DNA of 5,939 bases. It comes from Bacteroidota bacterium. GTDB lineage: Bacteria > Bacteroidota > Bacteroidia > Flavobacteriales > Flavobacteriaceae. The number at the start of each line of letters is the position of its first letter. The stretch's first letter is position 1. Positions 1-5,939 of this stretch are shown piece after piece. Location of the stretch: contig JAEWLD010000177.1 of assembly GCA_023393485.1 (NCBI GenBank), positions 1-5,939 on the forward strand, read 5' to 3'. The notes beneath the pieces are model-generated. The model saw only the letters and a program-made list of their open reading frames with translations, was not told the DNA's origin and did not search any database. Position numbers and translations under genes: made by a program.

Positions 1-689
1 GCAGGCGCGTGTGCGGGGTCGAGCGCTTCAGAACAAGAAACCGCGTCATAAACGACATGCTTTGAGTTTGGATATTTCGAAAGGAATTCAGCTACCAGCT
101 TTTCGGTTGACGGACTCGCCAGTGTACCGGTCAGGACAACCACTTGCCCACCAGAAGTTTTTGCCGCGTCAAGACCTGCTTTCACTTTGTTGTCAACGTC
201 AGTCCACGAAGCGGACTTACCGCCGATTTTAGGGTTTTTTAAACGCATGCCGTCGTAAAGCGACAAAATAGAGGCGTGAACCCTCGCGTTTGCCGCGAAC
301 TTAGCGCCCGGCATTGTATTGTTTTCAATTTTTATAGGACGTCCTTCACGGGTCTTGACAAGAATGTTTGCGAAGTCAAATCCGTCAAACATCGTCGTCG
401 CGTAAAAGTTCGGCACACCTGGAACGATTTCCTCAGGCTGTATTACGTATGGAATCGATTTGTTGACCGGACCTTCGCAAGCGGCAAGCGATGCGGCGGC
501 CGTACTGAAACCGACGAACTTCAAAAAGTCACGACGCGAGGTCGAACCCGAAGACAAAGCTTCTTTGTTCCCGAGAAATTCCTCAACCGGAATCGGCTCA
601 GCGAACTCATTATTTGTAAGCGCCTCAACAATAGAACTGTCTTGGTTTAGTTCCTCAACACTTTTCCAGTATTTTTTGTTTGATGACAT
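1..689 (-). CDS. actB: ActB, N-terminal part: Tat-variant molybdopterin-oxidoreductase-like subunit of alternative complex III (runs off left edge)
   Basis: The frame is open from an ATG at 689-687 to the left edge, giving 229 codons plus two bases of a protein whose family is usually about 1000 residues. The N-terminus (MSSNKKYWKSVEEL) has the extended leader of Tat-variant-translocated molybdopterin oxidoreductases. A twin-arginine motif SRRDFLK lies at residues 51-57, then a small hydrophobic stretch ending in a lipobox-like LAAC (68-71, Cys71) and CEGPVNKSIPYVIQP, which is characteristic of ActB. A segment starting VKTREGRPIKIENNTMPG follows. In known ACIII, ActB is a periplasmic-side iron-sulfur subunit related to molybdoenzymes but lacking the cofactor; the iron-sulfur region would lie outside the window. 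The gene starts 30 bp after the actA stop, with no terminator between, so cotranscription is likely. The RBS is weak, as usual in Bacteroidota. Export by Tat followed by lipid anchoring at Cys71 is inferred. Confidence 0.93.
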   Translation of the reverse strand, partial: MSSNKKYWKSVEELNQDSSIVEALTNNEFAEPIPVEEFLGNKEALSSGSTSRRDFLKFVGFSTAAASLAACEGPVNKSIPYVIQPEEIVPGVPNFYATTMFDGFDFANILVKTREGRPIKIENNTMPGAKFAANARVHASILSLYDGMRLKNPKIGGKSASWTDVDNKVKAGLDAAKTSGGQVVVLTGTLASPSTEKLVAEFLSKYPNSKHVVYDAVSCSEALDPAHAP

Positions 690-719
690 CGTATATAAAA
701 TTTGCTTCTTAGTAATTTA

Positions 720-2045
720 TTAATAGTGGCACTTGCCGCATTCGGTTCCGCCCATTTGCGCGGCAGTCAACTTGTCTACGCCGTACTTTTTAGAAAGCTC
801 TTCGTGGATTTTCGTGTAGTAATCATTGCCTTCCATTTTGACATCGGTCTTGCGGTGGCAATCAATACACCAGCCCATCGTGAGCGGAGCAAACTGCTTC
901 ATCACTTCAAAAGTCTCAACCGGACCGTGGCATGTCTGGCACTGGACGCCGGCAACCGTTACGTGTTGCGAGTGGTTGAAATAAGCAAAATCAGGAAGAT
1001 TGTGGATGCGTACCCATTTCACCGGACGCTGTACGCCAGTGTATTTTTGCGCGGTCTTGTCCCAGCCGACGGCATCGTAAAGTTTCTGGATCTGCAAATC
1101 GTAGAAAGCTTTGCCGTGACCATCGGTATTGGTTGTGTCTGACACTTCAGAAATATTCTTGTGGCAGTTCATACAAACATTAAGCGAAGGAATTCCGGCC
1201 GTTTTACTGCTGCGTGCCGATGAGTGGCAATATTTACAATCTATGCCGTTGATTCCCGCGTGAACCCTATGTGAATAATGAATCGGCTGAACCGGAGCAT
1301 AATTCTGGTCTACACCGACCTGCATTGACCAACCGTAAAATAAATAACCGGCAGCCAAAATCAGGAATACAGACACCACAAAAACAAGGAATTGGTTTTT
1401 GGCGAAAGCTTTCCAAATCGGCAAACGCGGCTCAGCTTCAGGCAAATGGACGCCCGCAGTATTCCGTGCAATACGCTGGAATGTCCGCGTCACGATGAAC
1501 AACATGACGACGAGAATCAACATCACCATCGCCAATGCGCCGAGTATCAGATTGTTTGACGATCCTTCAGCGGCAGCAGGCATGTTTGAACCGTCCGGCA
1601 AAGCCTGTTTGGCCGGGGCAGCTTTTGGCTCGGAAGTATAAGCAACAATATTGTCGATATCAGCGTTTGACAGCTGTGGGAAAGGCGTCATCACAACCTT
1701 GTTGTTCTCGTTGAACAACGCAACCGCTTTAGGATCGCCTGATTTGATCATTTCAGAACTATTGTGGATCCATTTATAAAGCCACTCTTTGTCATGCCTG
1801 TCAGCAACGCCGCGGAGCGCGGGACCTGTCGACTTATCGTCAAGTTTGTGACAAGCGGCGCAGTTGGCATTGAAGAGCGCTTTACCCTGAGCCGGATCAC
1901 CGGCTGATGGCGCAGCGGCTGCAGGAGCAGCTTCAGTTGTTGCGGGAGCAGTTTGGGCAGAGGAACTTAGGGAGAAATTCAGCATTAAAGCCAAACCAAA
2001 GACTAAAATTCCTGAAATCGAATTATGGTTTCCCACTTTTTTCAT
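720..2045 (-). CDS. actA: ActA: membrane-anchored multiheme cytochrome c subunit of alternative complex III, six CXXCH sites
   Basis: The 441-residue protein starts at an ATG followed by a signal peptide (residues 1 to about 30, ending SLSSSA). Residues about 48-139 form a class I monoheme cytochrome c domain with CAACH at 62-66 and a probable axial Met119 in VVMTPFPQLS. An Ala/Pro-rich linker follows, then hydrophobic segments at about 166-186 and 218-238. The C-terminal cytochrome c3/NrfH-like part has five more heme sites: CKYCH 270-274, CMNCH 291-295, CQTCH 369-373, CIDCH 393-397 and CGKCH 436-440, the last one residue from the C-terminus. In ACIII, ActA passes electrons derived from quinol toward cytochrome c or an oxidase. 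The Rhodothermus ActA is described as pentaheme, so the N-terminal domain is an additional fused heme module, probably common in flavobacteria. The gene heads the operon with actB downstream. The family assignment is firm; the electron path through the extra heme is inferred. Confidence 0.93.
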   Translation of the reverse strand: MKKVGNHNSISGILVFGLALMLNFSLSSSAQTAPATTEAAPAAAAPSAGDPAQGKALFNANCAACHKLDDKSTGPALRGVADRHDKEWLYKWIHNSSEMIKSGDPKAVALFNENNKVVMTPFPQLSNADIDNIVAYTSEPKAAPAKQALPDGSNMPAAAEGSSNNLILGALAMVMLILVVMLFIVTRTFQRIARNTAGVHLPEAEPRLPIWKAFAKNQFLVFVVSVFLILAAGYLFYGWSMQVGVDQNYAPVQPIHYSHRVHAGINGIDCKYCHSSARSSKTAGIPSLNVCMNCHKNISEVSDTTNTDGHGKAFYDLQIQKLYDAVGWDKTAQKYTGVQRPVKWVRIHNLPDFAYFNHSQHVTVAGVQCQTCHGPVETFEVMKQFAPLTMGWCIDCHRKTDVKMEGNDYYTKIHEELSKKYGVDKLTAAQMGGTECGKCHY

Positions 2046-2120
2046 ATCTAAAATGATTATCGACTATAAAAGGTAAATGAACATTTTGGGCGTAATTTGC
2101 CCATTATTTCAAAACTGCCA

Positions 2121-2151
2121 CAAAAATACGATTTAGTAGCTATTCTCAAAA
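2121..2151 (-). promoter_or_regulatory. Candidate Bacteroidota-type promoter for actA-actB
   Basis: Read on the minus strand, TATTTTTG (2128-2121) matches the Bacteroidota -7 consensus TAnnTTTG. A TTTTG (2151-2147) lies 18 nt upstream as a -33-like element, which fits the usual spacing. Transcription would begin near 2115, giving a leader of about 70 nt before the actA ATG at 2045. This is a consensus match only; no transcript evidence is available. Confidence 0.5.
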
Positions 2152-2226
2152 CCTTAAAATAGTCTTAAAAGTCAATTTATATTTATTCTAAATAGTAAAT
2201 TTCCCGCGGGGTTTGGATGATTTAAG

Positions 2227-2234
2227 TACATTTG
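2227..2234 (+). promoter_or_regulatory. Candidate -7 element for the SPOR-domain gene
   Basis: TACATTTG matches the TAnnTTTG consensus exactly. It would start transcription around 2240, leaving a very short leader of about 12 nt before the ATG at 2253. No good TTG-type -33 element sits at the expected distance; that zone instead contains the palindrome CCCGCGGG (2203-2210). The motif overlaps an in-frame TTG (2232-2234), which argues against that TTG as the start codon. Confidence 0.4.
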
Positions 2235-2252
2235 TATAAATATCACCGTTTT

Positions 2253-2642
2253 ATGAAAATCTCCCCATTAAACTCGGCACTCTTGACCTTTGGAATTTTG
2301 TTTTTCGCGACCGAAAATTTGTCTGCCCAAGAGGATAAAACCACACTGACGCAGGATGCAAAATTCGAACAAATGTTAGCCGAGAAACGTAAGATAAATA
2401 GCTCAATCACAGTCAACGATCGCTATAAGATACAGATTTACAACGGCGATAGTGAAAATGCCAAAAAAACGTTGATTGACTTCAAAAAGAACTACCAAAA
2501 CCTCGACGGCACGATTGTTTTCAGCACGCCCGCCTATAAAGTCTGGGTCGGGAATTTCCGATCGCGGATCGAAGCCGAAAGAAACCTCGCCGATTTGAGG
2601 AAGAAATATCCGAACGCTTTGTTGATTAAGCCGAATAAATAG
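2253..2642 (+). CDS. Small secreted SPOR-domain protein
   Basis: The protein has 129 residues from the ATG at 2253. The open frame extends seven codons upstream to a TTG, but that codon lies inside a candidate -7 promoter element, and the ATG directly begins a good signal peptide (MKISPLNSAL, hydrophobic core, likely cleavage after NLSA at residue 25). A short, charged, probably helical stretch (about 27-55) follows, then a SPOR domain at about 57-126. The domain begins DRYKIQIYNGDSENAKK and ends with the typical YKVWVGNFRSRIEAE segment and DLRKKYPNALLI. SPOR domains bind glycan strands of peptidoglycan lacking stem peptides, often at division sites, so a periplasmic role in the cell envelope is inferred; the partner is unknown. 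There is no lipobox cysteine or membrane anchor beyond the signal. It stands alone on the plus strand, divergent from actA and convergent with infB, so it is probably monocistronic. Confidence 0.87.
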   Translation: MKISPLNSALLTFGILFFATENLSAQEDKTTLTQDAKFEQMLAEKRKINSSITVNDRYKIQIYNGDSENAKKTLIDFKKNYQNLDGTIVFSTPAYKVWVGNFRSRIEAERNLADLRKKYPNALLIKPNK

Positions 2643-2670
2643 AAGTTCAAAGTTTGAAGTTCAAAGTTTG
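2643..2670 (+). repeat. Perfect 14-bp tandem duplication AAGTTCAAAGTTTG
   Basis: Two identical 14-bp units (2643-2656 and 2657-2670) start immediately after the SPOR gene stop codon. Each contains a small dyad TTCAAA-G-TTTGA(A). A diverged copy in the opposite orientation lies at 2753-2774. This resembles short intergenic repeats I associate with flavobacterial genomes, but I cannot count copies elsewhere from this window. Confidence 0.85.
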
Positions 2671-2774
2671 ACGTTAATTTGCCTAGCCACGGCATCGGAA
2701 CAAAAAAAAGCATCCATAAACCGGATGCTTTTTTAATGACTCAGATGTCGAACTTTAAACTTTAAACCTCAAAC
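2652..2774. repeat. Imperfect 22-bp inverted repeat flanking the terminator
   Basis: The left arm at 2652-2673 matches the reverse complement of the right arm at 2753-2774 at 18 of 22 positions, counted by hand; one mismatch would be a G-U pair in plus-strand RNA. The arms enclose the hairpin terminator at 2704-2734, so a transcript running through from either side could fold into a long outer stem with an inner terminator hairpin. Confidence 0.7.
2704..2734. terminator. Bidirectional intrinsic terminator between the SPOR gene and infB
   Basis: AAAAAAGCATCC (2704-2715) pairs perfectly with GGATGCTTTTTT (2723-2734) around a 7-nt loop. The core is a 6-bp GCATCC/GGATGC stem, followed by six T in the plus direction and eight T in the minus direction (from 2709-2702). 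Placed between two convergent stop codons, it can end both the SPOR transcript and the nusA-infB operon. The longer T tract favours the infB direction. Confidence 0.9.
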
Positions 2775-2782
2775 AGTCAAAC

Positions 2783-5479
2783 TTATTTCAACTTTTTCTT
2801 CACCGCCACTTCCTGGAACGCTTCAATGGTGTCGTTGATTTCAATGTCGTTGTATCCTTTGATCTGGATACCGCAATCGTAACCTTTCGAAACTTCCTTG
2901 ACATCGTCCTTGAAACGCTTGAGCGCGGTCAGATCTCCGGTGTGGACAACTACGCCGTCGCGGATCAGGCGGATTTGCGAATTGCGGAAAATTTTGCCGT
3001 CCGTGACCATACAGCCTGCAATCGTTCCGACTTTTGAAATCTTGAACAATTCGCGGATTTCGGCCGTACCGGTAACTTCTTCTTTCATTTCAGGTGACAA
3101 CATGCCTTCCATCGCATCTTTCAAATCGTCGATTGCATCGTAGATGATCGAGTAGTTGCGGATATCGATTTCTTCGCGGTCTGCCAGTTGTTTCGCGCTC
3201 GCAGACGGACGGACGTTGAATCCGATGATGATCGCGTCGGATGCCGAAGCGAGGTTGACGTCGGTTTCAGTGATTGCGCCAACACCTTTGTGGATGATAT
3301 TGACCTGGATTTCCTCGGTTGACAATTTCGAGAATGAATCCGAAAGCGCCTCGACCGAACCGTCCACGTCACCTTTGATGATGATATTGAGTTCCTTGAA
3401 CTGGCCAAGTGCGATACGACGCCCGATTTCTGCAAGCGTAATGTGCTTTTGCGTACGGACCGACTGCTCGCGTTGCAACTGCGTGCGTTTGGCCGCAATC
3501 TGCTTGGCTTCGCGTTCGTCTTCAAAGACAGTGAATTTGTCACCGGCAGTCGGCGCGCCGTCAAGACCGAGTACCGATACCGGCGTTGATGGTCCCGCTT
3601 CTTTGATTACGTGTCCGCGTTCGTCGTGCATTGCACGGATTTTTCCGTGGTTTTTGCCGGCCAGCATGTAATCGCCGATGCGCAATGTTCCGTTTTGGAC
3701 GAGGATTGTCGCAACGTAGCCTTTACCTTTATCGAGCTGGGCTTCAACAACGGTTCCTTGTGACAAGCGGTCAGGATTGGCTTTCAGATCAAGGATTTCG
3801 GCTTCGAGCAATACTTTTTCAAGCAGTTCCTTGACGCCGACACCGGTTTTGGCAGAAATGTCATGCGACTGGATTTTTCCGCCCCAATCTTCAACCAATA
3901 AATTCATACCGGCAAGCCTTTCCTTGATTTTGTCGGGGTTGGCATTCGGTTTATCGATTTTGTTGATCGCAAATACAATTGGAACACCTGCAGCCTGCGC
4001 GTGACTGATGGCTTCCTTGGTTTGTGGCATGATGTCGTCGTCGGCCGCTACCACGATGATCGCGATGTCGGTAACCTGCGCACCACGCGCACGCATCGCG
4101 GTAAACGCTTCGTGGCCCGGTGTATCGAGAAACGCGATTTTCTGCCCGTTGTCAAGCGTAACGCCATATGCGCCGATGTGTTGAGTAATGCCGCCAGACT
4201 CGCCGGCAATTACATTTTCTTTACGGATATAATCAAGGAGCGACGTCATACCGTGGTCAACGTGACCCATAACGGTAACGATTGGCGCGCGCGGCACCAA
4301 ATCTTCCTCGCTGTCTTCTACAACCTGGATGTTTTCTTCGATGTCGGTCGTGATGAATTCAAGCTCATAGCCAAATTCGTCGGCGACGATTGTAAGTGTT
4401 TCAGCGTCGAGACGTTGGTTCATCGTCACCATGATGCCAAGTGACATGCAGGTTCCGATGACTTTGGTGATCGGCACGTCCATCATTGCAGCCAATTCAC
4501 CAACGGTTACGAATTCTGTAACCTTGAGAATTTTGCTTCCTTCTTCGAGTGAACGTTGTTCGTCTTCCGTTTTTTGACGGTGCGTATCGCGCTTGTCACG
4601 ACGATATTTAGCCGCTTTTGACTTGCTGCCTTTGCCCTGCAATTTCTCAAGGGTTTCGCGGATTTGGTTTTTGACTTCTTCTTCGGTCGGCTCGACTTTG
4701 GCAACAATAGCCGGACGATTGCCGCCTTTTGCAAAACCAGGACGGTTGCCGCCCGGACCGCGGTTGGCACCCTGACCCATTCCCGGACGGTTGTCACCCG
4801 GCTTGGATGGAATGCGCTTGCGTTTATTTTTGGCCGCATCACCGCCGCCTGCCTGAGGCGCGGCTTTCGGCTCTTCTTTTTTCTTCTTCGGCTTATTGAA
4901 CTGAGACAAATCAATTGTCTGCCCGGTTAAGGTGGCACCGGAAAGCTTTTGGTATTGTGTCGTGAAGGTTTCTTCGGCCGGTTTGTCTGCAACAGGTTTT
5001 TCGGCAGCAGGCGCTGCAGGAGATTTTGGCTTCGCCGGTTCGCTTGTTGCCTTTTCGACAGCAGGCGTTTCCGCGGCAGGCGCGGCAGGCGCAGGCTGGG
5101 CTTCGGGCTTTTTAGGGTCGAGGTCGATCGTGCCGACTTGTTTCGGGCCGGTAACCGACGCTTTGGCTTTGATTACTTCCTGCTGACGCTGACGCTCTTC
5201 GTCGTGACGGCGCTTGTCTTCGATCTCTTTTTCGCGTTCGATGCGGAGCGCTTCCTTTTCCTTGCGCTTTTCCTCACCGACTTCGATCGAAGCAACCTTG
5301 TTGCCTTTGTCACCGGCGAATTGGCCTTGCAGGATTCCATATTCCGACTCCGAAATCTTAGCGTTCGGGTTCGACTCGATCGCGATGCCTTTCTCCTTGA
5401 GATAGTCGACGGCGCGGTCGAGGGAAATATTGAATTCCCTTAAAACCTTGTTTATTCTTATTGTTTTTTCTTCAGACAT
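2783..5479 (-). CDS. infB: Translation initiation factor IF2, with Met in place of the P-loop Lys
   Basis: The 898-residue protein is full length for Bacteroidota IF2. In the family, this GTPase places initiator fMet-tRNA on the 30S subunit and promotes subunit joining. Residues 1 to about 52 form an IF2_N domain. A charged helical stretch (about 65-105), an Ala/Pro/Lys-rich linker (about 110-205) and a Gly/Asn/Arg/Pro-rich stretch (about 228-257) follow, then a second IF2_N domain at about 315-375. The G domain starts near 397: G1 GHVDHGMT (405-412), G2 GGITQHIG (429-436), G3 DTPGH (452-456, catalytic-type His456), G4 NKID (506-509), G5 SAK (542-544). The beta-barrel domain II is at about 575-655, C1 at about 680-790 and the fMet-tRNA-binding C2 at about 800-893. 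The expected G1 is GHVDHGKT, so Lys411 is replaced by Met (ATG, plus-strand 4247-4249); everything else appears intact. It lies 48 nt after nusA in the conserved nusA-infB order. Confidence 0.97.
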   Translation of the reverse strand: MSEEKTIRINKVLREFNISLDRAVDYLKEKGIAIESNPNAKISESEYGILQGQFAGDKGNKVASIEVGEEKRKEKEALRIEREKEIEDKRRHDEERQRQQEVIKAKASVTGPKQVGTIDLDPKKPEAQPAPAAPAAETPAVEKATSEPAKPKSPAAPAAEKPVADKPAEETFTTQYQKLSGATLTGQTIDLSQFNKPKKKKEEPKAAPQAGGGDAAKNKRKRIPSKPGDNRPGMGQGANRGPGGNRPGFAKGGNRPAIVAKVEPTEEEVKNQIRETLEKLQGKGSKSKAAKYRRDKRDTHRQKTEDEQRSLEEGSKILKVTEFVTVGELAAMMDVPITKVIGTCMSLGIMVTMNQRLDAETLTIVADEFGYELEFITTDIEENIQVVEDSEEDLVPRAPIVTVMGHVDHGMTSLLDYIRKENVIAGESGGITQHIGAYGVTLDNGQKIAFLDTPGHEAFTAMRARGAQVTDIAIIVVAADDDIMPQTKEAISHAQAAGVPIVFAINKIDKPNANPDKIKERLAGMNLLVEDWGGKIQSHDISAKTGVGVKELLEKVLLEAEILDLKANPDRLSQGTVVEAQLDKGKGYVATILVQNGTLRIGDYMLAGKNHGKIRAMHDERGHVIKEAGPSTPVSVLGLDGAPTAGDKFTVFEDEREAKQIAAKRTQLQREQSVRTQKHITLAEIGRRIALGQFKELNIIIKGDVDGSVEALSDSFSKLSTEEIQVNIIHKGVGAITETDVNLASASDAIIIGFNVRPSASAKQLADREEIDIRNYSIIYDAIDDLKDAMEGMLSPEMKEEVTGTAEIRELFKISKVGTIAGCMVTDGKIFRNSQIRLIRDGVVVHTGDLTALKRFKDDVKEVSKGYDCGIQIKGYNDIEINDTIEAFQEVAVKKKLK

Positions 5480-5484
5480 ATAAA

Positions 5485-5490
5485 CCTTTT
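5485..5490 (-). promoter_or_regulatory. Ribosome binding site-like AAAAGG before infB
   Basis: On the minus strand, AAAAGG lies five bases upstream of the infB ATG in an otherwise A/T-rich leader. The partial Shine-Dalgarno match supports this ATG as the start, as does the IF2_N domain beginning at once ([15 protein letters not shown]). The 48-bp nusA-infB gap shows no terminator or promoter match, so infB is probably read from upstream. Confidence 0.45.
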
Positions 5491-5527
5491 AAATTACCTT
5501 GAGTTGTGTTGTTGTTTATGCTAAAAA

Positions 5528-5939
5528 TTAATTTTCGAATTCTTCCTTCAAAATGCGCATGACATCGAGGATGGTTTCTTCCTCAAGATCAGTACGGCGA
5601 ACGAGATCCGAAACATCCTGCTTCAAAATGCTGCGCGCAGTGTCGAGGCCGATTTTCGCAAACTCATCGATGACCCAGCCATCGATTTCGTCCGAGAATT
5701 CGCTCAATTCAACGTCGTCTTCTTCCTCGGCGATATTGCCTTCGCGGATGACATCGAGTTCATAACCTGTCAAAAGTCCGGCGAGCTTGATGTTGTGACC
5801 GCCGCGGCCGATCGCTTTTGAAACTTCTTCTAATTTAAGGAAAACCTCGGCACGCTTGTTTTCTTCGTCGATTTTGATTGACGATACTTTCGCCGGGCTC
5901 AAAGCACGAGTGATATACAATTGCGTGTTTGTCGTATAG
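5528..5939 (-). CDS. nusA: Transcription factor NusA, C-terminal part (5' end cut by right edge)
   Basis: One base plus 136 codons and the TAA stop are visible. The frame is open to the window edge (YTTNTQLYITRALSPAK), so the TTG at 5920-5918 is an internal Leu codon and not a start. Segment LYITRALSPAKV and the KH-type loop GRGG (fragment residues 44-47, followed by HNIKLAGLLTGYEL) mark the second KH RNA-binding domain. An acidic stretch (about 66-86) and a C-terminal helical, helix-hairpin-helix-like segment ending KEEFEN follow. NusA binds RNA polymerase and nascent RNA, modulating pausing, termination and antitermination. The protein ends soon after the KH region, without the long acidic repeats of the E. 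coli protein; I expect this to be the normal short form of the phylum. It precedes infB in the classic nusA-infB operon. Confidence 0.95.
   Translation of the reverse strand, partial: YTTNTQLYITRALSPAKVSSIKIDEENKRAEVFLKLEEVSKAIGRGGHNIKLAGLLTGYELDVIREGNIAEEEDDVELSEFSDEIDGWVIDEFAKIGLDTARSILKQDVSDLVRRTDLEEETILDVMRILKEEFEN

Noticed and set aside
702..1142. 146-codon plus-strand open frame
   Set aside because: It lies entirely antisense to the actA 3' half, whose heme motifs prove the minus-strand frame. No independent evidence supports coding.
2087..2103. Small dyad TGGGC-N7-GCCCA in the actA leader
   Set aside because: Only five base pairs with a 7-nt loop and no T tract. It could be a leader hairpin but is too weak to call as a regulatory element or riboswitch.
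2153..2170. Direct repeat CTTAAAA with 11-bp period upstream of the actA promoter
   Set aside because: The spacing would suit a regulator, but two A/T-rich heptamers in an A/T-rich stretch are easily due to chance.
2232..2252. Upstream TTG start adding seven residues to the SPOR protein
   Set aside because: The TTG lies inside the candidate -7 element TACATTTG and would place MYKYHRF before an otherwise well-formed signal peptide. The ATG at 2253 is the better start.
4949..5443. 164-codon plus-strand open frame, Phe/Arg-rich
   Set aside because: It is the antisense shadow of the low-complexity Glu/Lys/Ala-rich N-terminal region of infB, with no recognisable domain or ribosome binding site.
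5918..5920. TTG as the start codon of a short 130-residue NusA-like gene
   Set aside because: The frame continues upstream to the window edge with NusA-like sequence (YTTNTQLYITRAL), so this is the interior of a truncated nusA.
1..5939. A hidden novel system such as a defence island, mobile element or CRISPR
   Set aside because: Nearly all the sequence is accounted for by core genes in an order I expect in flavobacteria (nusA, infB, SPOR gene, ACIII operon). The two gaps, of 207 and 140 bp, hold only promoters, a terminator and short repeats.

Overview
The window looks like a Bacteroidota chromosome, most likely Flavobacteriaceae and Flavobacterium-like. Three things point there. The IF2 and NusA protein sequences are of that type. 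An alternative complex III (ACIII) gene pair is present, including the long Tat-variant N-terminus of ActB. The intergenic DNA carries matches to the Bacteroidota-type -7 element (TAnnTTTG) and few strong Shine-Dalgarno sites. The genes look richer in G+C than most Flavobacterium, judged by eye only. The region is core genome; I see no insertion sequence, phage gene, CRISPR array, tRNA or rRNA.

From left to right there are two minus-strand transcription blocks with one small plus-strand gene between them. Positions 1-2045 hold the start of an ACIII operon read leftward: actA (multiheme cytochrome c with six CXXCH sites, 720-2045), then the first 229 codons of actB (1-689), which runs off the left edge. 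A divergent intergenic region of about 207 bp (2046-2252) carries a candidate promoter for each side. A small secreted SPOR-domain protein (2253-2642, plus strand) follows. It converges on infB across a 140-bp gap containing a bidirectional hairpin terminator nested inside an imperfect inverted pair of AAGTTCAAAGTTTG-type repeats. Positions 2783-5939 hold the distal part of the nusA-infB operon, read leftward: complete infB (translation initiation factor IF2, 898 aa) and the C-terminal 136 codons of nusA, cut by the right edge.

Functionally, nusA-infB encodes transcription elongation/termination and translation initiation machinery. actA-actB encodes part of a quinol:electron-acceptor oxidoreductase that replaces the cytochrome bc1 complex. 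The SPOR protein probably binds septal peptidoglycan. I found no evidence of a new multi-gene system. The most striking single observation is in IF2: the P-loop lysine of the G1 motif, which I expect to be near-invariant, reads as methionine (residue 411). This should be checked first as a possible sequencing error and then as a real substitution. Secondary points are the nested repeat/terminator architecture, the monoheme domain fused to ActA, and the Tat motif followed by a lipobox-like cysteine in ActB.
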